A DNA stretch of 37,777 nucleotides from Candidatus Jacksonbacteria bacterium RIFCSPLOWO2_02_FULL_44_20 (GTDB taxonomy: Bacteria > Patescibacteriota > Patescibacteriia > UBA9629): NCBI GenBank assembly GCA_001818155.1, contig MHJU01000014.1, positions 1-37,777 of the forward strand. Reading direction: 5' to 3'. The notes under the pieces are model-generated. The model worked only from the letters and a program-made list of their open reading frames with translations, was not told the DNA's origin and did not search any database. This document shows positions 7,256 through 14,204 of this stretch, piece by piece; position 1 is the stretch's first letter; every line of letters begins with the position of its first letter. A program made the translations under genes and the position numbers.

Positions 7256-9030
7256 AAAACTGACCGTATGTTTAAATAATGTAAAATAAATTCTGCGATG
7301 TCGTGGAAAAGAGGCGCCGCGGTGCTGTCGGCAAATTGAAGTCCGCGCGGTTTGTCCAATTTTACAAGCATAGCAAAAGCCGGCACGCGCCCGGTCTCAA
7401 CCGGACCAAACCCTACAAACGAATGAATCGTCTCTTGCGCGTATCCATGCCCGTCATTTTTTGGAATTTGCGCAGTGCCGGTTTTTCCGGCGATTGCGTA
7501 TCCTGAAACCCCGGCATGTTTCGCATATCCATTTTTCACAGCAGAAACAAGCATCAAAGAAACTGACTCCGCCGTTTCTTTTGAAATCACGCGATCGCCT
7601 TCTGTAACTGGTGAAATGCGCTCATTTTCTCCGTCAATCACTCTATCAACAAGCCTTGGTTTAACAAGCACTCCGCCCCGCGCAATCGCCGCATAAGCGC
7701 TAACAAGCTGAATCGGCGTTACAGTGATACCTTGTCCAAAAGAGGCTGTTGCCGCATATATTTCTTCGCCGCCAGCAAGTGGAGAAACATCGCCGTTAAC
7801 CTCGCCAGCAAGTTCAATTCCTGTCAATTTCCCGAATCCGAACGCTTCCACATATTTTCTGAATTTATCCGGTCCGATTGATCGCATCGCAAAAATCGCG
7901 CCGGTATTGATTGACTTATCAAGCACTTGTACCATGGAGTTCAGCCCATACACGCGCTCTGCGGCGTTCCTGATTTTGTAGCGGTCAATGATAACAAATC
8001 CCGCATCAATGAAAGTCGTAAACGGTGTAATTCCGCCATCCTCAAGAGCCGCGGCCATTGTGATCGGCTTAAAAATTGAGCCTGGCTCGTATTCGGCGCT
8101 CGTAACAGGATTCACGAATAATGACACAGGATACTCGCCATAACGGTTCGGATTAAAACGCGGCTCTCCGCACAGGGCGTATATATTTCCTGTTTGCGGC
8201 TCCATTATAACAACCGCACCGCCTGCGGCTTCATATTTTTTCACATATTCGGCAAGAAGCGCGCACGCTTTGTATTGGATATTTTTCTCTAAAGTAAGAA
8301 CGACGTCTTTGCCGTTTACCGGAAGAACAATCGTGCGGTTCCCAACTGGTATGAAACGCCCTAACACATCCGTATCGGATATGGTACTGCCTGAAATTCC
8401 TGTTAAATCAGCGTCAAAATACTCTTCCAAACCATACTGTCCTCGGCGTTCCACGCCATCTTCTCCAAAACCGAAAAAACCTGTAACGTGCGAGGCGAGT
8501 TCATCGTCTATATACGAACGGCGAAAGGATTCTGAAAAACTATAAGCGTCTTTGGAAATATTTGCGTCTGATAAAAATTCAGCGATTTTCAATTTTTCTT
8601 TTTCAGAAATATCAGACTGGATGAGTTCATATGGATCTTCAAGGTCTGTTAATTTTGAGGAAATATTCTCTTTTGGAGCGCCAAGCGCGGAGCTTACCTC
8701 TTGCGCAAAAAATTTAACGTCACTGACGCGCTTCGGAACAATAGAAAAATTATAAATTGGTTCGTTCACAACAAGCGGCGCAATCCCGCCTTCAGAAATA
8801 TCGCGCCAAAAAATCTCGCCACGCGACGGCATAACTTTCTGCGACACTAAATACTGATCTTCTCCTTCTTTACTGTAAACGCGATTACGCAATATCTGAA
8901 TGCGAAAAAGCTGTGCGATGAGCATTATTCCTAAAAATAAAAAAAATACGACAAGCGATATAATGCGCCTGTCGCTTGTTTTCCTGTATTTGGGCTTCAT
9001 TACATGAACGAGGATGAAGGAGCGCGGCAA
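7252..9030 (-). CDS. ftsI: FtsI/PBP2-like peptidoglycan D,D-transpeptidase
   Basis: A 592-residue class B penicillin-binding protein that cross-links septal peptidoglycan. One transmembrane helix lies near 22-42, then the dimerisation region (PSRGEIFWRD near 68-77) and the transpeptidase domain. The active motifs are SIFK (Ser318, Lys321), SIN at 373-375 and KTG at 516-518, so the enzyme looks active. The start is uncertain. The TTG at 9030 has GAGGAGG upstream at a spacing of about 12 bases; the ATG at 9000 (MKPKYRK) has no Shine-Dalgarno site but looks more like a normal N-terminus. It follows ftsL and overlaps the MurF-like gene by four bases. Confidence 0.93.
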   Translation of the reverse strand: MPRSFILVHVMKPKYRKTSDRRIISLVVFFLFLGIMLIAQLFRIQILRNRVYSKEGEDQYLVSQKVMPSRGEIFWRDISEGGIAPLVVNEPIYNFSIVPKRVSDVKFFAQEVSSALGAPKENISSKLTDLEDPYELIQSDISEKEKLKIAEFLSDANISKDAYSFSESFRRSYIDDELASHVTGFFGFGEDGVERRGQYGLEEYFDADLTGISGSTISDTDVLGRFIPVGNRTIVLPVNGKDVVLTLEKNIQYKACALLAEYVKKYEAAGGAVVIMEPQTGNIYALCGEPRFNPNRYGEYPVSLFVNPVTSAEYEPGSIFKPITMAAALEDGGITPFTTFIDAGFVIIDRYKIRNAAERVYGLNSMVQVLDKSINTGAIFAMRSIGPDKFRKYVEAFGFGKLTGIELAGEVNGDVSPLAGGEEIYAATASFGQGITVTPIQLVSAYAAIARGGVLVKPRLVDRVIDGENERISPVTEGDRVISKETAESVSLMLVSAVKNGYAKHAGVSGYAIAGKTGTAQIPKNDGHGYAQETIHSFVGFGPVETGRVPAFAMLVKLDKPRGLQFADSTAAPLFHDIAEFILHYLNIRSVL

Positions 9031-9051
9031 AAATATGACGCGCCCTCCTCA

Positions 9052-9342
9052 TTACCGCTTAGACACCGCTAAAGAAGATGGGGATATTGGAAGGTAAACA
9101 ATTTCTTTGCCGAGCGCAAGCCCTTGATTACCGGCTTCTTTCTCAATGTACTGCAAGTTCTTGCGACTCCCGAGACGCGTTGCTATCGCGCGATTGTCTT
9201 TTTTCAGTTCAGCGACCTCTCTCTTTAATACTGTAAGTTCCTCTCCATTTTTTGTAAGAGTTGTCGTGGTGGTGAAATAATTTATGGAGAGAACTGCGAG
9301 AATTATAAAGAGTGATAAACGCACAAGTATTTTCATATTCAT
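9052..9342 (-). CDS. ftsL: FtsL-like division protein
   Basis: A 96-residue bitopic protein: short cytoplasmic start, one transmembrane helix near residues 5-24, then a heptad-rich coiled coil near 33-62 (ELTVLKREVAELKKDN) and a short tail. Size, topology and position between rsmH and ftsI fit FtsL, which with FtsB and FtsQ regulates the FtsWI synthase. FtsL and FtsB families are hard to tell apart by sequence, so the name rests on position. Five bases separate it from rsmH. Confidence 0.75.
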   Translation of the reverse strand: MNMKILVRLSLFIILAVLSINYFTTTTTLTKNGEELTVLKREVAELKKDNRAIATRLGSRKNLQYIEKEAGNQGLALGKEIVYLPISPSSLAVSKR

Positions 9343-9347
9343 AGATA

Positions 9348-10322
9348 TTAGATTCGTTCAGCAACCCGCAATTTTGCGCTTCTAGCCCGCGGATTTCGGG
9401 CGATTTCATCCTCTAGTGCGGTTATCGCGCGTTTAGTTATGATTGCAAGTTCGGGAGTATGATCGCACCTGCAGACCGGAAACCCTTTCGGGCAGATGCA
9501 GTCGCGGGCGGATTCTTTGAAATATTGTTTCACTATTCTGTCCTCAAGCGAATGGTACGAAAGTATTGCGACGCGCCCTCCTTTTGCAAGCGCCCGAGCG
9601 ATGCGCGGAAGCGTTTCAGAAAGAGCCGAGAGCTCGTCGTTTACCTCTATGCGAATTGCCTGAAAAACTTTTGAAAGAAGTTTAATCGCTTTTGGCGGCA
9701 ATCCGCGCTGGTCCCGCGTTCGTTTTGTCGCGGGGCCGATAATCGCGGAGACGAGCTCGTGCGTTGTTTTGATGGAGCGCTCATTTCGCGCCCGGACGAT
9801 TCTTTGGGCAATAACACCCGGGGAATGAACCTCCCCGTACATTTTAAAAATTTCCGCTAATTTTTGTTTTGAATACTCATTAACGATTGTGAAGGCGGTT
9901 TTGATCCCGATATGCGTCGGGACCCCTCCTTTATTGAAACTCATATTAAGCGGACTATCGCGCTGAAAACTAAATCCTCTGTCGCTTTCATCTAATTGAT
10001 GCGATGACATGCCAAGATCAAGAACAACCCCATGAACCGGCAAAAAATCATACTTTTCAACAATTTCGCTGATGTTTCTAAAATTATCGTTTACTAAAAT
10101 TACTCTGTCTCGCAGTTTGTAATTCGCAATTCGTGATGCGGCTCTTTCTATCGCTTCTGCATCTGCATCAATCCCTAACACCTTTCCATGCGGCGCTGTG
10201 TGTTTTAAAAGTTCAATCGCATGACCTCCGTCTCCGAGCGTACAATCAAGGACATTATAGTTAGATTGAAGTTGCAATAATGTAATAACTTCATTTGCTA
10301 ATACTGGAAGATGAAAGTACAT
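9348..10322 (-). CDS. rsmH: 16S rRNA (cytosine1402-N4)-methyltransferase RsmH
   Basis: A 324-residue SAM-dependent methylase that modifies C1402 in the 30S decoding centre. The N-terminal HLPVLANEVITLL and the SAM loop LDCTLGDGGHA near 26-36 are classical. VHGVVLDLGMSSHQLDES near 100-117 and GFSFQRDSPLNM follow, and the C-terminal RVAILSYHSLEDRIVKQYF near 250-268 is diagnostic. A two-cysteine pattern CICPKGFPVCRC lies near 276-287. Residues about 62-71 (SRIANYKLRD) are encoded by a heptamer repeat. The gene starts nine bases after mraZ and is in the same operon. Confidence 0.97.
   Translation of the reverse strand: MYFHLPVLANEVITLLQLQSNYNVLDCTLGDGGHAIELLKHTAPHGKVLGIDADAEAIERAASRIANYKLRDRVILVNDNFRNISEIVEKYDFLPVHGVVLDLGMSSHQLDESDRGFSFQRDSPLNMSFNKGGVPTHIGIKTAFTIVNEYSKQKLAEIFKMYGEVHSPGVIAQRIVRARNERSIKTTHELVSAIIGPATKRTRDQRGLPPKAIKLLSKVFQAIRIEVNDELSALSETLPRIARALAKGGRVAILSYHSLEDRIVKQYFKESARDCICPKGFPVCRCDHTPELAIITKRAITALEDEIARNPRARSAKLRVAERI
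10112..10138 (-). repeat. GAATTAC-type heptamer repeat inside rsmH
   Basis: On the coding strand about three 7-base units occur (CATCAC, GAATTGC, GAATTAC, AAACTGC), encoding RIANYKLR. It lies in a length-variable loop between the SAM-binding elements, where RsmH proteins tolerate small insertions. Confidence 0.6.
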
Positions 10323-10331
10323 TTTTTCGTA

Positions 10332-10754
10332 TTATATCTCCAAACTCTCCGCTATCTCTTGACTCTCCGATTCTGCTTTGTCCCTATACTGACCCCATAA
10401 CGCCTCATCCCAAATTTCAATGCGATTATATAATCCAGCGACAACTGCCTTTTGTTTTATCTTCGCATACGAGCGCAGGTGGTCGGGAATGTTAATGCGT
10501 CCTTGACTATCAATATCCGCTTCATGAGCGCCTGCCAACATAAGACGAGAAAACGCGCGCGATTTTGCTTGGCTAATCGGGAGCCCCACTAATTTATCCG
10601 CCAATTTTTGCCACTCCTCTTTTGGATACACAAACAAACAGTTGTCTAATCCCCTTGTTACGATTGCTCCCTTTTTAAGTTGAGTTCTAAATTTAGACGG
10701 TACTGCCATCCGCCCTTTTTTGTCTACAGTATGTTGATATTCACCTATAAACAT
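10332..10754 (-). CDS. mraZ: MraZ transcriptional regulator of the division cluster
   Basis: A 140-residue protein with two SpoVT/AbrB-like halves: FIGEYQHTVDKKGRMAVPSK at 2-21 and AHEADIDSQGRINIPDHLRS near 74-93. MraZ forms ring oligomers and binds short direct repeats upstream of its own operon. The ATG at 10754 was chosen because it starts the conserved MFIGEYQ and has GTGGTGAT just before it; the frame is open further up but covers the operator. First gene of the cluster mraZ-rsmH-ftsL-ftsI. Three matching boxes lie in its leader, so autoregulation is likely. Confidence 0.95.
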   Translation of the reverse strand: MFIGEYQHTVDKKGRMAVPSKFRTQLKKGAIVTRGLDNCLFVYPKEEWQKLADKLVGLPISQAKSRAFSRLMLAGAHEADIDSQGRINIPDHLRSYAKIKQKAVVAGLYNRIEIWDEALWGQYRDKAESESQEIAESLEI

Positions 10755-10756
10755 AT

Positions 10757-10821
10757 CACCACTTTTCCCCACTTTTATTTTCGTTGACCCCACTATATAC
10801 CAATAGAGTTACGCTCGTCAA
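10757..10821 (-). promoter_or_regulatory. mraZ promoter with three phased MraZ boxes
   Basis: On the minus strand TTGACG (10816-10821) and TATATA (10794-10799) are 16 bases apart. Downstream lie three direct repeats: AGTGGGG at 10788-10794, AGTGGGG at 10767-10773 and AGTGGTG at 10757-10763. Their starts are 21 and 10 bases apart, about two helical turns and one turn. In Escherichia coli MraZ binds TGGGN repeats with a 10-base period, so these are good candidate operators. The last box also overlaps the ribosome binding region of mraZ. Confidence 0.82.
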
Positions 10822-10852
10822 TATACTTGTTTGTGGAAAAAATGGGGATAAC

Positions 10853-10874
10853 AAAAAACCCGCCAAACGGCGGG
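10853..10874 (-). terminator. Intrinsic terminator after the tsaB-like gene
   Basis: Minus-strand hairpin CCCGCC-GTTT-GGCGGG (10859-10874) followed by six T. It separates the upstream argS-side genes from the mraZ promoter. Confidence 0.9.
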
Positions 10875-10899
10875 CATAAACTGCTCTAAATAACTTACC

Positions 10900-11283
10900 T
10901 TAAATAACATTTGGCTCTTTATCATAAACAGGAATGACTGGAGCCTCAAATCCTGCGCTTTCACTGATTGTATGGACAGCAGACTCAATTTCCTCGTTCT
11001 GTAAAATTCCAAAAACAGGAACATCCCACGCAAACCCAAGCGCGTTTGTTATGGTAACGCCTAGGCGAATTCTGCTGAAACGACCGGTTGCGCCTTTGAC
11101 AACAATGATTCCTTGCGGTTTTTGAAGCGTATTTTTTTTCAAAATATCATCAATAGTTTTAAGCAGAAGTTCTGATTCATTGCAAAAAAACGGAACAGAA
11201 ATCATATCACTCTGTTCTCTTCTGGAATCGTAAATTCTCACTTCTAACTTTTCTTTTTGAGTTGTATCAATGCAGAGTATCAT
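10900..11283 (-). CDS. tsaB: Short TsaB-like protein (tRNA t6A synthesis partner)
   Basis: A 127-residue protein resembling the N-terminal half of TsaB, the ASKHA-fold partner of TsaD in making threonylcarbamoyl-adenosine at position 37 of ANN-decoding tRNAs. MILCIDTTQKEKLEVRIYD is the first ASKHA strand pair. VVKGATGRFSRIRLGVTITN near 60-80 aligns with the family stretch GPGSFTGLRIGLxxAK, and DVPVFGI follows. The usual C-terminal half is missing (full-length TsaB is about 220-230 residues), and the GPGSFTG motif is altered to GATGRFS. Its start overlaps the end of the beta-helix gene by four bases; an intrinsic terminator follows. Confidence 0.72.
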   Translation of the reverse strand: MILCIDTTQKEKLEVRIYDSRREQSDMISVPFFCNESELLLKTIDDILKKNTLQKPQGIIVVKGATGRFSRIRLGVTITNALGFAWDVPVFGILQNEEIESAVHTISESAGFEAPVIPVYDKEPNVI

Positions 11284-12131
11284 ACACTTATAAAAGATCT
11301 CTCGTCTTTCGTCTCTTCAAACACACGCTTCAAAAATTCAATATCCTCCTCTTTCTGCTCTATCCCCCGCCTCTCGAAACTACGCTTTTGCGCGCGGATT
11401 GCCGATTCCAACTCAAACACTTTTTTCCCTTCGTGCGTATCCATTACAAACGATCCGATATTTTCCGTAACGCACCCGAACAATTGAGCATACACGCCAA
11501 TAATTTTTCCGGTGTAAATACTCGTGTTGATCGCGGTTTTTACATAGTCGCCAATGATGCACCCTAAAAACTGCATGCCGGTGTCTATCTTCTCACCACT
11601 ATATTCAATACGCACCGGACCGTATGTATTTTTAAGATTAGAAGTTGTGGTTCCGGCGCCTAAATTCACCCACGAACCAATATAAGAATCCCCCACAAAT
11701 CCGTGATGCGCTTTGTTTGTGTACGGCTGAAAAATTGAACCCGACACTTCTCCTCCGATTTTGCAATGATGTCCGATTGAAGTATTTTTTCGTATCTGTG
11801 AATGCGATTTAATTTCCGTATGCGCGCCGATGTAGCATGGACCTTCTATGTAGGAAAAAGGATAAACATGCGCGCAGTCGTCAATAATAATTACGCCTTG
11901 ATCTGTATTAAATATGACAAACTGATCTATCGCGACATTCTTGCCAACATATACATTCTTTTCCCGTAATTCGTAATCCGTAATTCGTAATTCTACAATT
12001 TTAAGCGCATTTTCGCGTTGCCATGCAATAATCTCCCATGGATACTCAAAATCAGGATGCTCTAAATCTTTAAGCCGCATCCCGCAGATTTCTATGTCGT
12101 CTAATTGTTTGGTTAGGGTGATAGGGTACAT
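11280..12131 (-). CDS. GlmU-like left-handed beta-helix protein
   Basis: A 283-residue protein dominated by hexapeptide repeats from about 55 to 235 (for example VYVGKNVAIDQFV, CYIGAHTEIKSHSQI, SIGHHCKIGGEVSG, VGDSYIGSWVNLGAGTTTSN). The stretch KAHHGFVGDSYIGSWVNLGA followed by GTTTSNLKNTYG resembles the acetyltransferase half of the GlmU-like family TIGR03991, which makes or modifies sugar nucleotides. The nucleotidyltransferase half is absent, so an acyltransferase or a sugar-binding role is inferred. A charged helical tail ends the protein. Residues about 46-55 (ELRITDYELR) come from a heptamer repeat. It overlaps tsaB by four bases. Confidence 0.7.
   Translation of the reverse strand: MYPITLTKQLDDIEICGMRLKDLEHPDFEYPWEIIAWQRENALKIVELRITDYELREKNVYVGKNVAIDQFVIFNTDQGVIIIDDCAHVYPFSYIEGPCYIGAHTEIKSHSQIRKNTSIGHHCKIGGEVSGSIFQPYTNKAHHGFVGDSYIGSWVNLGAGTTTSNLKNTYGPVRIEYSGEKIDTGMQFLGCIIGDYVKTAINTSIYTGKIIGVYAQLFGCVTENIGSFVMDTHEGKKVFELESAIRAQKRSFERRGIEQKEEDIEFLKRVFEETKDERSFISV
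11963..11996 (-). repeat. GAATTAC heptamer repeat inside the beta-helix gene
   Basis: The coding strand reads four consecutive heptamers, GAATTAC, GAATTAC, GGATTAC, GAATTAC, encoding ELRITDYELR between the short N-terminal segment and the first beta-helix coil. It is the cleanest copy in the window. Confidence 0.85.
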
Positions 12132-12360
12132 AATGAGTACACTGATGTTTGGATCAATTCTTTATTTCTCCGCTCGCCGCGCGCCTCATTCACAATATAG
12201 CGAAACATATTAGTAAACTTGCTGACTTTGTAGGAAAAATATCGCGCCTCCTCGCACGCGGTCACTTCTTCAAATGTAGTGCTTCCGTCAGACAGCACGG
12301 CAACGCGCGTACTGCCCGGAATGTCCCACTTCCCTGTTTGATCTTTGATCTCAACTATTT
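12113..12360 (-). pseudogene. Relic of an SRPBCC-family (START/polyketide cyclase-like) gene
   Basis: Directly after the argS stop one frame stays open to a TAA at 12113 but has no convincing start: the first codons are AAA ATA GTT GAG, and the first GTG is at 12298 without a Shine-Dalgarno site. It encodes VEIKDQTGKWDIPGSTRVAV, then TTFEEVTACEEARYFSYKVS and RYIVNEARGERR. This order resembles the middle of SRPBCC proteins (GSxRxVxxxDG, EVTxxExxRxFxYRV, LRxxVxxAxGxW). The first 40 or so residues and the last strand and helix are missing, and the frame ends inside the next gene. It is best read as a decayed gene. A weak GATCAAA heptamer pair lies near its start. Confidence 0.55.
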
Positions 12361-14195
12361 TACATCCTCTCCACCGCCTCTATACCTAAAAGCGATAACC
12401 CTTTTTTAAGGACAACGGCACAGACGTCTAAAAGCGCGAGGCGTTTTTCGCGATCTCCTTCTTCCGCCTTCAGAACCTGATGTTTATGATAAAACGAATT
12501 GATGCTTTCGGCAAGTTCAAAAAGATAGTGCGCAAGATGCGCCGGGCTGTACTCTCGTGCAGATTTTTCTATAATTGATTGAAATTGCGCGAGTTTGTTG
12601 ATAATAACGCGCTCCTCTTGATTGAGCACAATTTCAAATTCTTGCGCCCTTGCGGCATTCTCAATTCTTGATTCTTGATTCTTGATTCTTATACTCCGCA
12701 TTCTCGCGTACGTATACTGTATATACGGCCCCGTTGCTCCCTCAAACCGCACCGCTTGTTCTGCATCAAAAATAATATCCTTGCTGGGATCAACACTTAA
12801 AAGATAGTATTTTAAAGCGGCGAGACCAATCGCGAAAACTTGTTCCTGTCTTTGATTTTTTAGATCATCTATGATCTCCTCTTCTGTTCTTTTTGTTGAC
12901 TCTCTTGTATGTCTGTTTGCCTCAAGACGGGACATGTCACTCCTCTGTGCGCGAAAATCAAGTTTATATCGTTTTATGTACTCGTTACCAGCCAAGTTAT
13001 ACACCTCTTCAATCAACTCATCAGCGTGCACAACGGTGCCTTTTCGCGACGACATCTTGCCTTCTTTTAAGCGCATCAGCCCATAACTCAAATGGTAATA
13101 CGTTTTATTCAGCCCGAGCTTTTTCAATAAAATAAACAAAGCCTTAAAATGATATTCCTGATCTTTGCCAACGACATAGATACACGTGCTCGCTTTTGGA
13201 TATTCTTCTGCGCGCAACTCTGCCAAATATAAATCCTGCGTGATGTAAATGCTCGTGCCGTCCGACCGCAAAAGCACTTTTTTATCCAAGCCCTCGGCAG
13301 TTAAATCTATCTCAACGGCGCCGTCATCGCGTTTGTAAAAAATGCCCTGTCTTAAACCTTTTTCCACCACCTCTTTGCCCTTTTCGTAAATCTCGCTTTC
13401 GTAGTATAAACGATCTTTCTCGCTTTCAACGCCCAAATTGGCAATAGTCTCTTTCCATCCTTCATAAACCCAGTCGTTTAATTTCTGCCACAATTCGCGT
13501 GTTTGCTTATCCCCGCTCTCCCACTTGCGCAACATCTCCTGCGCTTCTTCTTGCAACTCTGGATGTTCTGCGGCTTCGCGCTCAAACATCTCATAAAATT
13601 TGCCCACAAAATGGTCTGGCTTTACACCATCTTGTTGCGGCGTTTTTCCTTCTCCATACTTTTGATACATCAGCATTGATTTGCAAATATGCGCGCCGCG
13701 ATCGTTGATGATTTGCACGCGTTCAACTTTCCACCCTTGGCTTTCTAAAATTCGCGCCATTGCATCTCCCAAACAGGCGTTTCGTATGTGTCCGATGTGG
13801 AGCGGTTTATTGGTGTTTGGAGAGAGATATTCCAAGACGATTATCTCGCCCCTGCCGATATCGCTCTTCCCGACTTGTTCTACATCCTCGCGCGCGCGTA
13901 GAACGATGCTCTCAAACAGCGCCTCGTCTCTGATAAAAAAATTCACATACGGACCAACCGCCCGCGCCTCTTTTATAATCTCGTTTGGCGGGATCGCTTC
14001 TGCAAGCTCGCACGCGACTTCAGCCGGATTTTTTTTAATTGCCTTTGCAACCTCAAAACACGCAAAACTGATGTCGCCCATGTCGGGAGAGGGGGGTTCT
14101 GTAAAACGTATCTCCGGCAATTCTGCTACACCAAGTTTCCTCACAGCTTCTGTGATGACAGATTGAATAGATTGTTGAACGGTTTGATACGTCAT
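12360..14195 (-). CDS. argS: Arginyl-tRNA synthetase
   Basis: A 611-residue class I synthetase that charges tRNA-Arg. The N-terminal Add1 domain (about 1-110) is followed by LSPNTNKPLHIGHIRNACLG near 124-143, holding the HIGH motif. KMSSRKGTV near 380 is the KMSKS loop. The C-terminal DALR anticodon-binding domain ends in the typical LLGIEAVERM. The start MTYQTVQQSIQSVI is ten bases after the HTH-repeat gene. A heptamer repeat inserts RIKNQESRIENAARAQ near residue 505, before the DALR domain. It is last in a same-strand run that begins with an arginine T-box leader, so it may share that control. Confidence 0.97.
   Translation of the reverse strand: MTYQTVQQSIQSVITEAVRKLGVAELPEIRFTEPPSPDMGDISFACFEVAKAIKKNPAEVACELAEAIPPNEIIKEARAVGPYVNFFIRDEALFESIVLRAREDVEQVGKSDIGRGEIIVLEYLSPNTNKPLHIGHIRNACLGDAMARILESQGWKVERVQIINDRGAHICKSMLMYQKYGEGKTPQQDGVKPDHFVGKFYEMFEREAAEHPELQEEAQEMLRKWESGDKQTRELWQKLNDWVYEGWKETIANLGVESEKDRLYYESEIYEKGKEVVEKGLRQGIFYKRDDGAVEIDLTAEGLDKKVLLRSDGTSIYITQDLYLAELRAEEYPKASTCIYVVGKDQEYHFKALFILLKKLGLNKTYYHLSYGLMRLKEGKMSSRKGTVVHADELIEEVYNLAGNEYIKRYKLDFRAQRSDMSRLEANRHTRESTKRTEEEIIDDLKNQRQEQVFAIGLAALKYYLLSVDPSKDIIFDAEQAVRFEGATGPYIQYTYARMRSIRIKNQESRIENAARAQEFEIVLNQEERVIINKLAQFQSIIEKSAREYSPAHLAHYLFELAESINSFYHKHQVLKAEEGDREKRLALLDVCAVVLKKGLSLLGIEAVERM
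12661..12692 (-). repeat. GAATCAA heptamer repeat inside argS
   Basis: The coding strand holds AAGAATC three times in a row plus a degenerate copy, encoding RIKNQESRIEN. It falls at the junction between the catalytic core and the C-terminal helical domain of ArgS, a place that tolerates insertions. Confidence 0.8.
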
Positions 14196-14204
14196 GCTGA
14201 TAAA

